From Bacilli bacterium (lineage in GTDB: Bacteria; Bacillota_I; Bacilli_A; RF39; UBA660): 41,031 bases of DNA. The position numbers were made by a program, and so were the translations under genes. The stretch covers positions 1-41,031 of the forward strand of contig JAFRQS010000012.1 in NCBI GenBank assembly GCA_017428495.1, given 5' to 3'. Numbering within the stretch: the stretch's first letter is position 1; the number at the start of each line of letters is the position of its first letter. Of the stretch, positions 7,372-16,496 are shown piece by piece. The notes beneath the pieces are model-generated. The model made no database searches. It was not told where the DNA came from and saw only the letters and a list, made by a program, of their open reading frames with translations.

Positions 7372-8379
7372 CTATTTATTAATTACTTCCTCATATACTT
7401 TTTTTAATTGCTTACCAATATTATTCATATCTCGTTCTTCAACTACTTTTCTATAATTATCTGTCAAATCAGGAAGTTTACCATTTAATATCTTTTTTAT
7501 TTTTATTTCAAATTCATTTACATCTTTTGCTTTATACATATTTTTGCCATCAATTAACCAATCTTCAAATATTGGTATATTTCTTACTATACTTTTTGTT
7601 TTACATGCCATTGCTTCAATTATTGGTATACCTTCAGTTTCTTCAAATGTAGGAAATACATATAAATCACATCCATTTAATGCTGCTCTTATCATATCTT
7701 TTTCAACATAACCTGCAAATAACAAATTATCTAATTTTGTATTAACAGCTTTTTTCACAGGAATAGTAGCAGCAGCAAGCGGACTATATCCAAACCATAT
7801 AAATTTATATTCTGGCATTCTTTTTGCAAGCTCTACAAAATCTACTATACCCTTTCTTTCAATATATAATCCGATTCCTACAATTACTTTATCATCTTTA
7901 CTATATCCATATTTTTTTCTAAATTCTAATCCATATTTTTTATTTGGTTTAAAAAAATCCAAATCTATACCATTAGATATTGCATATATCTTTTTATTTT
8001 CTAAACCTTTATAATTTTCTAATAACCTCTTTGAATATGGAGTTGGAGTTACTATTATATCACCTAAACTATAACATTTTATTAACCACCATTTAACTAA
8101 TTTAGAAGTTTGCTTTGCAAGTATAAATCCATTTTTATAATCTTCTTCTGTAGAATGTGCATGATATACAATTTTTTTACCTTTCCTTTTTGCTCTTTTC
8201 GCAACAAAATATGATTTTATTAACCAAGTATTAATATGTAATATATCATAATCATCTTTCATATTTAATGTATATTCTATATTTTCATCTTCCAACGCTT
8301 TCATTTGATGTTCTATAGCTTTACCCAATCCACTTTTTCTTACTGTTTTCAACCCTTCTGTATATAACAATACTTTCAT
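7372..8379 (-). CDS. GT4 glycosyltransferase, LafB/CpoA-like (glycolipid synthesis)
   Basis: The N-terminus MKVLLYTEGLKTVRKSGLGK followed by HINTWLIKSYF and VYHAHSTEEDYKNGF closely resembles LafB/CpoA-type enzymes. Those add a second hexose to monoglucosyl-diacylglycerol at the cytoplasmic face of the membrane. The C-terminal donor site includes FPTFEETEGIPIIEAMA (E-x7-E type). It is about 335 aa from the ATG at 8379, which is well spaced from GAGGT. With the LafA-like enzyme at 13380 it could make a two-step glycolipid. The exact sugar specificity is inference. Confidence 0.8.
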   Translation of the reverse strand: MKVLLYTEGLKTVRKSGLGKAIEHQMKALEDENIEYTLNMKDDYDILHINTWLIKSYFVAKRAKRKGKKIVYHAHSTEEDYKNGFILAKQTSKLVKWWLIKCYSLGDIIVTPTPYSKRLLENYKGLENKKIYAISNGIDLDFFKPNKKYGLEFRKKYGYSKDDKVIVGIGLYIERKGIVDFVELAKRMPEYKFIWFGYSPLAAATIPVKKAVNTKLDNLLFAGYVEKDMIRAALNGCDLYVFPTFEETEGIPIIEAMACKTKSIVRNIPIFEDWLIDGKNMYKAKDVNEFEIKIKKILNGKLPDLTDNYRKVVEERDMNNIGKQLKKVYEEVINK

Positions 8380-8407
8380 ATTCATTACCTCAACTTAATT
8401 ATAACAT

Positions 8408-8437
8408 AAAATGAGTAGAGTTACATCTACTCATTAT
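8408..8437 (-). terminator. Rho-independent terminator
   Basis: On the minus strand ATGAGTAGA, a 6-nt loop and TCTACTCAT are followed by TTTATG. It overlaps the 3' end of the flavodoxin gene. Confidence 0.7.
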
Positions 8438-8900
8438 CTACCCATTTTTTTATTTCTTCTAAAGATACATTACTGCTAAATCTTTTACCACTAATAAAAT
8501 TTATGTTAGGATAAACTTTTCTTAAATCATTTAAACTACCATCTACACTTGAACTACCGCTTGTTACATATATATATACGTTCCTATTATTCAAATCATT
8601 TTCTTCAATAAATGTATTTATTATTGTAGGTGCAGTATACCACCATACTGGAAAACCTATAAATATTCTATTATAATCATTAATATTATTTACTTTATTT
8701 TTTATTTTAGGTCTTGAAGACTTATCAGACATTTCTATAGAAGATCTACTATTTTTATTTGTCCAATCCAAATCTTCTTCTGTATATTTATTTACAGGTT
8801 CAATTTCAAATAAATCACCATTTACTACTTTAGAAATTTTCTCCGCCACTTCTTTTGTAATACCACTAGCTGAAAAATAACAAATTAAATCTTTATTCAT
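8427..8900 (-). CDS. Flavodoxin-family protein
   Basis: LICYFSASGITKEVAEKI is the FMN phosphate-binding loop (S/T-x-S/T-G-x-T type). FIGFPVWWYTAPTIINTFI is the aromatic FMN-contacting segment, and YVTSGSSSVDGSL is the third binding loop. At 157 aa it resembles the single-domain NAD(P)H-independent flavodoxins that are common in anaerobes. The ATG at 8900 follows AGGAGG; the upstream ATG in the same frame has no such site. It is a single gene with its own terminator. Confidence 0.9.
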   Translation of the reverse strand: MNKDLICYFSASGITKEVAEKISKVVNGDLFEIEPVNKYTEEDLDWTNKNSRSSIEMSDKSSRPKIKNKVNNINDYNRIFIGFPVWWYTAPTIINTFIEENDLNNRNVYIYVTSGSSSVDGSLNDLRKVYPNINFISGKRFSSNVSLEEIKKWVDNE

Positions 8901-8977
8901 ATTTCCTCCTATATTCATATTATAACATAAATACTTGTGTATTTCTTTAAATGTGATATATTTATTATGGTGATTTT

Positions 8978-9652
8978 ATGAATATAAAAGTAATGAGTTT
9001 TAACACTCAACATTGTAAAAATTATATTACAAAAAAAATAGATTATAATTCAATTGTGGATTTAATAAAAAAATATGATGTGGACATCATAGGATTGAAT
9101 GAAATATTTGGAAAATTTATTATTAAAAGTCAAGCAGAAAAAATTGCAAAAAAACTTGGATATTATTGCTATTTTGGAAAGGCTACTAATATAGCATTTA
9201 GAAATTATGGTAATGCAATATTATCTAGATATCCCATATTAAATACTGAAATAATACATATACCATATCCAATAAAAATCAAGAAACACTATCAAAAAAG
9301 GACTATATTAAAAGCAAATATATTAGTAAATAATAAAGTATTACATGTATTTGTAACGCATCTAGGATTAAATAATGACGAGAAAGAAAATGGTATTAAT
9401 ACTATAGTTCAAAATATTAGCAATAATAATACAATTTTAATGGGTGATTTTAATATGACTCCAAATAATAGTAATATTGATAAAATAAAATTAATTAATA
9501 CTGATAAAAATAATCTCACATGGCCTTCTATTAAGCCAAAATATAAACTAGATTATATTTTTGTAAGTGAAGATATAAAATTTTTCTTGAGTGATACTTT
9601 AAATGAGATAATTTCGGATCATTTACCTTGTATAACTCAAATAAGAATATAA
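8978..9652 (+). CDS. Endonuclease/exonuclease/phosphatase (EEP) family hydrolase
   Basis: Residues run IKVMSFNTQHC, IIGLNEIFGKF (catalytic Glu), GNAILSRYPI, VTHLGLN (catalytic His), ILMGDFNMTPNN (Asp/Asn) and DYIFVS...SDHLPC (C-terminal Asp-His). This is the complete EEP metal-dependent phosphodiesterase set in 224 aa. No signal peptide is visible, so a cytosolic nuclease or phosphoesterase is likely. It is one of few plus-strand genes; GGTGAT precedes the ATG and a bidirectional terminator follows. Confidence 0.9.
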   Translation: MNIKVMSFNTQHCKNYITKKIDYNSIVDLIKKYDVDIIGLNEIFGKFIIKSQAEKIAKKLGYYCYFGKATNIAFRNYGNAILSRYPILNTEIIHIPYPIKIKKHYQKRTILKANILVNNKVLHVFVTHLGLNNDEKENGINTIVQNISNNNTILMGDFNMTPNNSNIDKIKLINTDKNNLTWPSIKPKYKLDYIFVSEDIKFFLSDTLNEIISDHLPCITQIRI

Positions 9653-9681
9653 AAACTTGTACCATTTAGTACAAGTTTTAT
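9653..9681. terminator. Bidirectional terminator
   Basis: AAACTTGTAC and GTACAAGTTT form a 10-bp stem with a 6-nt loop between the convergent genes ending at 9652 (+) and 9690 (-), with T runs on both strands. Confidence 0.75.
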
Positions 9682-9689
9682 ATTACTTA

Positions 9690-10976
9690 TTACTCTGCAA
9701 AAACATATGGATCAGCAGTTGTTCCAGATCCTTTTATTTGAACCCCTGGGATTAGATATACTGAAGGTTTAATAGGTTGTCCATTAAGATAGGGACTATA
9801 GTTATACATACGATCATCATAAGCATTCCAAACCCAACCAGTAGAATCAGAAGAATCAGATGTAATTGTCCATCCATACCTTTTCATCCAGTTTGTTCCA
9901 CATCTTGCTTCTAATGTTGGGCACGTTCCGCCCGAAGCATATGCAAAATCAGACGGATATATTAGCCCAACTTTGCCTACCCACGTATGTGTCCTTATTA
10001 CACCATCTGTAGGATTTAGAATGTGTTCTTCTCCTCTTTCTGCATTATATGCATCTTCTTTAGATATAGTATTTGTTGAAAATCCGCCTAAATACCATGT
10101 TGCATCTCCTATCAATTCTTGTGCACTATTTTTTAGAACATAATCTTTATTAAATTCTCTCACATTATTACCAGAACCACTATACCAATTCGGATTTTCA
10201 CTTAATGATGAATTTAAATAATCACCATTTAACTCTCTCATCAAGTCTGCTCCTTCATATGGAGTACCATCTGTATATGTCGAAGGTCCCCATTGGTTTA
10301 TTCCTCCTCCAATATTAATTCCTGCAGGAGATGAATCCCATGAAAAAGCACCTAATGAGTTATATCTTACCAATTTTACTCTTTGTTCTCCATCAACATC
10401 AAACAATCCTATTATTCTCCATGTTTCATCATTAAATGTTACATAATTATCTACTGTACTTCCTTGATATCTGTAATTACCATATTTATCTTGTATCATA
10501 CCATTTTCATTTACTATTCCATCACTATCTTCAGATTTTGGACATGTGCCTGTACATAAGCCTGCAAGATACTCAGCTGCATCTGTATACCCAACTAGTT
10601 CACTACAATTCATATTATCTTTTGTACCAGTACATGTTATTCCACTAAATTTACCACCATTTGCTCCTTTTAGTTTTACTGTTGCTACTCCATTACTATC
10701 ATATGTAATACTACAACTTGAATAATCATCACTTAATTTTGCAACATCAGAGCATGGTATACTTGTTGCATTATAACTTGAATTTACTGCTTGTTGAGCT
10801 AAATAATCTTTATCTGCATTTGTTGCTATTAATTTTGCACTATCTTCTATACTTTTTAATCTTGTAGATTTAATTGTATTCATTATCTGTGGTACTGCTA
10901 TTATTAATATTACTGCTAATATTACTATTATTGCTAATAACTCTACTAATGTAAATCCTGTTTTATTCTTATTCAT
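9690..10976 (-). CDS. Prepilin-like surface protein with a C-terminal domain homologous to the DGR target
   Basis: Residues 6-13 (TGFTLVELL) with the following hydrophobic stretch LAIIVILAVILIIAVPQI are a type IV prepilin cleavage/methylation signal with Glu at position +5. A pilin-like head with paired cysteines follows (about 70-150). A large C-terminal domain (about 150-428) contains GNYRYQGS, RIIGLFDVDG and IYPSDFAYASGG and ends PSVYLIPGV...TTADPYVFAE. Its last 100 residues align with the DGR target protein at the right edge of the window. Within the region equivalent to VR its codons do not match the TR, so it is probably not a current target of this TR. GGAGTAA precedes the ATG. It likely requires a prepilin peptidase and assembly genes that are not in this window. 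Confidence 0.85.
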   Translation of the reverse strand: MNKNKTGFTLVELLAIIVILAVILIIAVPQIMNTIKSTRLKSIEDSAKLIATNADKDYLAQQAVNSSYNATSIPCSDVAKLSDDYSSCSITYDSNGVATVKLKGANGGKFSGITCTGTKDNMNCSELVGYTDAAEYLAGLCTGTCPKSEDSDGIVNENGMIQDKYGNYRYQGSTVDNYVTFNDETWRIIGLFDVDGEQRVKLVRYNSLGAFSWDSSPAGINIGGGINQWGPSTYTDGTPYEGADLMRELNGDYLNSSLSENPNWYSGSGNNVREFNKDYVLKNSAQELIGDATWYLGGFSTNTISKEDAYNAERGEEHILNPTDGVIRTHTWVGKVGLIYPSDFAYASGGTCPTLEARCGTNWMKRYGWTITSDSSDSTGWVWNAYDDRMYNYSPYLNGQPIKPSVYLIPGVQIKGSGTTADPYVFAE

Positions 10977-11000
10977 ATATTACTCCTATTTTATAATCAT

Positions 11001-11030
11001 ATTATATATCACCCAACGTTTTTCTTGCAA
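11001..11030 (-). promoter_or_regulatory. Candidate promoter of the pilin-like gene
   Basis: On the minus strand TTGCAA (11025-11030) and a perfect TATAAT (11001-11006) are 18 nt apart, about 25 nt upstream of the start codon at 10976. Confidence 0.5.
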
Positions 11031-11053
11031 TATATTTTATTTATTATTTGTCA

Positions 11054-11081
11054 AAACAAAAAGCACTATTCTGTGCTCTTT
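11054..11081 (-). terminator. Rho-independent terminator
   Basis: The minus-strand stem AAAGAGCAC/GTGCTTTTT with a 6-nt loop continues into a T-rich tract. It overlaps the stop codon of the bactofilin-like gene. Confidence 0.65.
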
Positions 11082-12136
11082 CTTATATTTATAATGAATT
11101 TATATACAAGTCCTAATCCAAATAGTAATGAAACAAATCTTACAAATCCACCAATATATGGTATTAAATATATAAGTTTAACTAAAACTATTCCAATAAG
11201 TAATGATAGATACATATTATCACTATTTAGTAGTTTACTTGTAATTATATTACCAACTATGTAATACATTAATAAGAATGATAAGTATATGCTTATAATA
11301 TATATTGCAATTGTTATTAATGAAAGTGGTATTAAAAATACTGATATCATTGCAATTATAGAAATAATAGGTACCAATATTAGCACTATTAATCCAATTC
11401 CTGATGTTTTTGCTATATTACTAAATTCAAGTTTAAAATTATCAAGTTTTTCTTTTGTTTTTGGTATTAAGTAGAATAATACTACCATAGCAATAAATGC
11501 TGCTATAGCACTTAATAAGAAGTCAATTGCTTTATCCTTAAATGTATATGAATAATTATTTTCTATATGTTTACTTACTTCCAATTCACCTATTGTTGCC
11601 TCATTAAGTCCTGTTACGTTTGAATCATCTACATATGATAATTTACCAGTAATAGTTGTTTTTTCATTTAATATAATTTCATCTGCCATTATATAAGCAT
11701 TACCACCAATAGTAACATTACTTAAATCTACTGTGGATGCTCCTACTCTTAAATCACGTGTTACATTTGCTTTTAATATTACTGTATTACCTGCTATAAA
11801 GGCATCTCTTCCTATTACTGCATCACTGCCAACAGTAACATGATTTCCTGCAACAAACATATCCTTTTCAATATTTTCATTTACAGTTACAATATTACCA
11901 GCATAAAATCCATATGGTGCTTTACCATTTAATGTAACTTCATTACCTGCTACAAATGATAAACCATCTACATTAGCATTATTAGTTACTTTGTTTCCTG
12001 CTACAAACCTAGTTGAGGAATATTCACCATCTTGTGTAACAATATTACCTGCTTCACCGACTTCAATTGCATATGTATTTGTTATCATAAAAAGTAATAA
12101 AAATACACTAAATAATTTTAAAATTTTATTTTTCAT
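11066..12136 (-). CDS. Bactofilin-like repeat protein with C-terminal membrane domain
   Basis: A signal peptide (KNKILKLFSVFLLLFMITNTYA) is followed by an exported right-handed beta-helix-like domain. Its repeats of about 18 residues have the form FVAGNxVT, FYAGNIVT, FVAGNHVT, FIAGNTV (residues about 30-170), as in polymer-forming bactofilins. After a linker come five or six hydrophobic helices (about 195-350). The start ATG at 12136 follows GGAGG. Bactofilins are usually cytoplasmic scaffolds; the signal peptide and membrane domain suggest an envelope-exposed variant. The exact role is unknown. Confidence 0.75.
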   Translation of the reverse strand: MKNKILKLFSVFLLLFMITNTYAIEVGEAGNIVTQDGEYSSTRFVAGNKVTNNANVDGLSFVAGNEVTLNGKAPYGFYAGNIVTVNENIEKDMFVAGNHVTVGSDAVIGRDAFIAGNTVILKANVTRDLRVGASTVDLSNVTIGGNAYIMADEIILNEKTTITGKLSYVDDSNVTGLNEATIGELEVSKHIENNYSYTFKDKAIDFLLSAIAAFIAMVVLFYLIPKTKEKLDNFKLEFSNIAKTSGIGLIVLILVPIISIIAMISVFLIPLSLITIAIYIISIYLSFLLMYYIVGNIITSKLLNSDNMYLSLLIGIVLVKLIYLIPYIGGFVRFVSLLFGLGLVYKFIINIRKSTE

Positions 12137-12162
12137 AATTACCTCCAAATATATTATATCAT

Positions 12163-13383
12163 TTATTCTAATAAATCTTTGTTAAAATTTCCATTTATAA
12201 ATATATCTATTTCTTTTGAATCTGCTGTAATAGCTTTAATATTTAAATCTTCTGTACCAATCATAAAATCAACATGATTTCTGCATTGATTTAAATTGTT
12301 AGAATTTAATTCTTCTTTTGTCATATCAATACCATTCTTTATACATTCAGGGAATGAATCTCCTAACGCTAAATGACATGATGCATTTTCATCATATAGT
12401 GTCTCATAAAATATCATATTGGATTTAGATATAGGAGAATCATATTCTACTAATGCAACTTCTCCTAATTTATTTGAATTTTCACATGAATTAATTATAC
12501 TTTTTAATACATCCAGGCCTTTTTCTGCACCACAGTCTATTGCTACTCCATCTTTAAATTTTATCCAAAAATTAGAAATCAAACTATCATGATACATAAG
12601 TGGTTTACTAGAATATACGATGCCGTTTGCACTCAAAGAGTCTGGTGATGTAAATATTTCTTCTGTAGGAAAATTTACTAATATTTCTTCACCATTAGAA
12701 AGCATTTCTCTACCTGTTTGCCATATAGCATTTTTAGGAAGTTCGATGCTAAAATCAGTACCAATTGAATTCTTATATATTAATTTTTTTATATGCAATG
12801 AATTTAATATATTTTTATGTTTCACTAATTTATCTAATTTTACATTTAATTCATTACTTGGATCTTCATTATTAACTCCACATATTTCAAATATTTTATT
12901 CCATAAATCTTCTACTGGGTTATTTGAATTAAATACTTCTTTGGCCCAAGAAAGTGTAGGTACTGCTGCTATACACCAAGGAACATTGGATTTACTTCTT
13001 AATATATCAAATTCTTCTCTTGTTCTTTGCGAATAAATGAAAGCCTCATTTTGTTTATCACTATCTATATCATTCATTAAACCAGGGGTTTCAGATGCTA
13101 GCATAACAAATGCTGCACCTTTTTTAGCATATTCATTCCATTTTTCTTTATTGAAATAAGTACTATTTTTTAATTCTTCTATATCTAAATTTTTAAGCAT
13201 GTCATGCTTTATATTTACATCTACTATGTCAAAATAAATGTCTTTAGCTCCTATTTTATAAGCTTCATTTGCAAGTATTCTTACAAAATCACTTCTTTCA
13301 CTATTTGCACTTATAAATATTGATTGTCCTTTTTTCACTCTCAAACATTCATTTAATATCATACTTGCATATTTTTCTTTCAT
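12163..13383 (-). CDS. Aminopeptidase, M29 family
   Basis: At 406 aa it is normal for M29 (AmpS/aminopeptidase T) metallo-aminopeptidases, which are dimeric cytosolic enzymes using two divalent metals. Visible signatures are the N-terminal VKKGQSIFISANSE, the metal-site region EVALVEYDSPISKS, YETLYDENASCHLALG and the C-terminal NHVDFMIGTEDLNIKA. The ATG overlaps the stop codon of the GT4 gene upstream by 4 nt, so translation is coupled. It probably recycles peptides. Confidence 0.92.
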   Translation of the reverse strand: MKEKYASMILNECLRVKKGQSIFISANSERSDFVRILANEAYKIGAKDIYFDIVDVNIKHDMLKNLDIEELKNSTYFNKEKWNEYAKKGAAFVMLASETPGLMNDIDSDKQNEAFIYSQRTREEFDILRSKSNVPWCIAAVPTLSWAKEVFNSNNPVEDLWNKIFEICGVNNEDPSNELNVKLDKLVKHKNILNSLHIKKLIYKNSIGTDFSIELPKNAIWQTGREMLSNGEEILVNFPTEEIFTSPDSLSANGIVYSSKPLMYHDSLISNFWIKFKDGVAIDCGAEKGLDVLKSIINSCENSNKLGEVALVEYDSPISKSNMIFYETLYDENASCHLALGDSFPECIKNGIDMTKEELNSNNLNQCRNHVDFMIGTEDLNIKAITADSKEIDIFINGNFNKDLLE

Positions 13384-14561
13384 TTTAAATCCTCTTTTTT
13401 ACTTATTTCACTTATATATAGATTATATGTTTCATCTGCTATTTCTTTCCAATTCTTACCCAACATTTTTCTAGCATTAATTGATACTCTTTTAAGATTC
13501 TTCTTATCATCAATTATTTCTTTTATTCTATTTTTATATTCTATTTTATCTAATTTTGAAGTAAATCCAGATACATCATTTATGACAGTATCAGATGTAA
13601 CACTACCTTCTATAAATAAACCCGGGGTTTCATTTACTGCTGCTTCTATTTGAACTAAACTTGAAGCATCAAAAAGCGATGGAAATAAAAATAAATCTGC
13701 TCTTGCATATATAGATGATAATAATATTCTATCTGTTAATCTTCCTGTTAAAATTATAGAGTCTTCCATATCATATTTTTTTATCTCACTCTTTAACTTA
13801 TTTTCATCAGGACCAGTTCCTACATATAACATTTTAAATTTTATACCATCATCTTTTAATAATTTTAATGAATCTAGTATAAAAAATATATTTTTTATAT
13901 CAGTTAACCTTCCTACAAACAAGAATACTATATCATCTTTATTTATATCATATAATTTGTTTACTCTACTTATATTTTTTTCTTTTTCTTTTAATGGTAG
14001 TAAATCAGTACCATTATATATTACAACTGGTTCATATTTATATCCATATTCTTTAAATACTTTTACCATAGCATTATTTACTGCTATACATTTATCGGAT
14101 TTATTATAAATCTTTATTAATTTCTTTATTACTTCTTTTACTACCAACTTATTGTTTACTATTTTTCTTATTTCAAAATCAAATCTTGTATGCATAGTTG
14201 CTATACATGGTATATTTAATTCTTTTGCTATTTTAAGTCCGAGTTTACCAATTGTAAAAGGAGAATGTATATGTATTATATCAAATTCTTTTTCTAATAA
14301 TTTTTTATAATCTTTAGATATTTTAGTAGTTACTTTACCAACTCTATATTCAGAAAAAGGTACAGGTATACTTCCTATTCTTATTACATCATAAGGTCTT
14401 GTAAAATCTTCATCAACACTACTTGTATAAGGTACAACTACTGTTACATCATTAAATTTTGCTAACATTTTTGCTAGATTATCTATTACTAATACAACCC
14501 CATCTATAGTCGGATAAAAATTATCCATAAATATACCAATCTTTAATCTTTTTCTATTCAT
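13380..14561 (-). CDS. GT4 glycosyltransferase, LafA-like (diacylglycerol glycosylation)
   Basis: The N-terminal GIFMDNFYPTIDGVVLVIDN is the acceptor-side signature of GT4 diacylglycerol glucosyltransferases (LafA/Alr family; also MgtA-like). FDIIHIHSPFTIGKLGL and IATMHTRFDFE follow. The donor site includes FVGRLTDIKNI and LFLFPSLFDASSLVQIEAA. 393 aa, no signal peptide; such enzymes bind the cytoplasmic membrane surface through basic helices. It may act before the LafB-like enzyme at 7372. Assignment to lipid rather than polysaccharide substrate is from resemblance only. Confidence 0.8.
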   Translation of the reverse strand: MNRKRLKIGIFMDNFYPTIDGVVLVIDNLAKMLAKFNDVTVVVPYTSSVDEDFTRPYDVIRIGSIPVPFSEYRVGKVTTKISKDYKKLLEKEFDIIHIHSPFTIGKLGLKIAKELNIPCIATMHTRFDFEIRKIVNNKLVVKEVIKKLIKIYNKSDKCIAVNNAMVKVFKEYGYKYEPVVIYNGTDLLPLKEKEKNISRVNKLYDINKDDIVFLFVGRLTDIKNIFFILDSLKLLKDDGIKFKMLYVGTGPDENKLKSEIKKYDMEDSIILTGRLTDRILLSSIYARADLFLFPSLFDASSLVQIEAAVNETPGLFIEGSVTSDTVINDVSGFTSKLDKIEYKNRIKEIIDDKKNLKRVSINARKMLGKNWKEIADETYNLYISEISKKEDLK

Positions 14562-14565
14562 ACTA

Positions 14566-15153
14566 CTATAAGTTATTAATTATAAAATTAATTACATCAC
14601 TTTCATCTTCCTCTATTAATAACTTATCCTCCTCACTAATATCTGTAAAATACTTATTTAATTTTTTATTTATTGAAATACTATTAAGTGGATAACCTAT
14701 ATCCATTTTATTTGTAGGATTATCTACTATATAAAAGTCCTCTTTATTCCAAGTATACGTATACTCTTTTCCATTATTAATAAGTGCCATACCATATATC
14801 CACCTTGCAGTAATTTTTCCATATTCTTTTGCAAGATTTGAATAATATGTAATCATTTCTTCATCACTTAATCTTTTATTATTAACTCTTCTTACATTAG
14901 TCCCTGGCTGTTTTTCAGCTGGAATATTATCAAAATATAATGTATCATCCATGGCAATTGTTGGCATATTAGTTTCTTTATAATATGCCCTTGCTTTAAT
15001 TAATGCATTTTCTAATGCATTATTTCCATTTTCTTCAATATCTAAATCTATATTTATATCTCTTAATGAAATAAGCTCTATATTATGTTTTAATAATTTG
15101 GATTTAAATCTATTTACTTTAGATATATTACTAGTTGCAAAAAGTAATTTCAT
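14566..15153 (-). CDS. Ham1/RdgB-like non-canonical purine NTP pyrophosphatase
   Basis: LLFATSNISKVNRFK at the N-terminus (the S/T-x-N-x-x-K nucleotide-binding signature), NALENALIKARAY, and AMDDTLYFDNIPAEKQPGT (the conserved acidic D-[DS] pair) match the Ham1 fold. The 195-aa length is normal, but the sequence is diverged: the usual SGL becomes DTL and the C-terminal motif FDPIF is not visible. It may act on a different nucleotide. Its start overlaps the nfnB stop by 4 nt. Confidence 0.75.
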   Translation of the reverse strand: MKLLFATSNISKVNRFKSKLLKHNIELISLRDINIDLDIEENGNNALENALIKARAYYKETNMPTIAMDDTLYFDNIPAEKQPGTNVRRVNNKRLSDEEMITYYSNLAKEYGKITARWIYGMALINNGKEYTYTWNKEDFYIVDNPTNKMDIGYPLNSISINKKLNKYFTDISEEDKLLIEEDESDVINFIINNL

Positions 15154-16496
15154 AGTTCTTCCATTATCCTTTTTGCAGCCTTTTTACCAGCTTCCATGGC
15201 AAGTATTACAGTTGCAGATCCAGTTACTGAATCTCCACCAGCATATACATTATCTAAAGATGTTTTTAATTCATCTACAACTATTAAGCCTTTTTCATCT
15301 AATTTTATATTGCTATTCTTTAATGCTTCATGATTAGGGCTTGTTCCAAGAGCCATAACAACCATATCACAATCTACCCTATGTTCACTACCTAATTTTT
15401 CATTGACACTTCTTCTACCATCAACTATATCAGACAATTCCATATCTATTACTTCCATACCAATAACATTGTTATTTTCATCCAACAATATCTTCTTTGG
15501 ATTAGTAAGTAAATCAAATATTATACCTTCTTCTTTAGCATGTTCTATTTCTACTTTTCTTGCAGGTAATTCATCTTCACCTCTTCTATACATAAGATGT
15601 GCTTCAATACCTAATCTTTTTAGTGATCTAACCGCATCCATAGCTACATTCCCACCGCCTATAACATATGCTTTTTTAGATTTTTTTATTGGCGTTTTAC
15701 TATCACTTTTATATGCTTTCATTAAATTAATTCTTGTTAATATCTCATTTGCTGAAAACACTTCATTACCTTCTTCACCAGGAATACCCATAAACTTAGG
15801 AAGTCCTGCACCTTGACCTAAAAATACGTAATCATATTCTTTTCTCAAATCATCAATAGTTATTGCATTACCTACTGGTATATCTGTTTTAATTTCTACA
15901 TCTAATTTTTTCAAACTTTCTATTTCTTTTTTTACTATTTCTTTAGGTAATCTAAATTCTGGTATACCATATGTAAGCACACCTCCTGCTTCATGTAGTA
16001 CCTCATATATAGTTACAGAATAACCATTTTTTGCTAGTTCTCCTGCACATGTAAGCCCAGCTGGGCCACTACCTACTATAGCTACTTTCTTACTATTTTT
16101 CTCTATATTTAAGACACTGCTATAATTATTTTTTAATGCACAATCAGCAACATATCTTTCTAATGCACCTATAGCTATAGCTTCACCTTTAATTCCTTTT
16201 ACACACATTCCTTCACATTGCTTTTCTTGTGGGCATACTCTTCCACACACAGCTGGAAGTGATGATGAATTTTTAATTATCTCATATGCTTTTTCTATAT
16301 TGCCTTCTTTTATTTCTTTAATAAATTTAGGTATTTCAATATTTACTGGGCATCCTTTTACGCATCTAGGATTTAAGCATTGTAAACATCTATTAGCTTC
16401 TTCAAGCGCTTCTTTATCATTATATCCAAGCTCAACTTCATTAAAATTATTAATTCTATCTTGTGGAGATTGCATTCTCATCTTAATTCTTTCCAT
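15150..16496 (-). CDS. nfnB: NfnB: NADPH-binding, FeS/FAD subunit of the bifurcating transhydrogenase (GltD-like)
   Basis: The N-terminal domain has two cysteine clusters for [4Fe-4S] (CLQCLNPRCVKGCP and CGRVCPQEKQCEGMC). A GltD-type FAD domain follows (VAIVGSGPAGLTCAGEL near residue 140) and then an NADPH domain (AYVIGGGNVAMDAVR near 280, YRRGEDELPA). The C-terminal FAD contact is DNVYAGGDSVTGSATVI. With NfnA it forms the NADH-dependent reduced ferredoxin:NADP+ oxidoreductase found in anaerobes. A stand-alone glutamate synthase small subunit is the alternative, but the adjacent nfnA, overlapping by 14 nt, argues for Nfn. Confidence 0.9.
   Translation of the reverse strand: MERIKMRMQSPQDRINNFNEVELGYNDKEALEEANRCLQCLNPRCVKGCPVNIEIPKFIKEIKEGNIEKAYEIIKNSSSLPAVCGRVCPQEKQCEGMCVKGIKGEAIAIGALERYVADCALKNNYSSVLNIEKNSKKVAIVGSGPAGLTCAGELAKNGYSVTIYEVLHEAGGVLTYGIPEFRLPKEIVKKEIESLKKLDVEIKTDIPVGNAITIDDLRKEYDYVFLGQGAGLPKFMGIPGEEGNEVFSANEILTRINLMKAYKSDSKTPIKKSKKAYVIGGGNVAMDAVRSLKRLGIEAHLMYRRGEDELPARKVEIEHAKEEGIIFDLLTNPKKILLDENNNVIGMEVIDMELSDIVDGRRSVNEKLGSEHRVDCDMVVMALGTSPNHEALKNSNIKLDEKGLIVVDELKTSLDNVYAGGDSVTGSATVILAMEAGKKAAKRIMEEL

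Noticed and set aside
9690..10000. C-terminal part of the prepilin-like gene as a second VR
   Set aside because: It differs from the TR at many non-adenine positions, so the present TR cannot have produced it.
11066..11700. Bactofilin-like repeats as a DNA repeat array
   Set aside because: The repetition is at protein level only (AGNxVT); the DNA copies are diverged.
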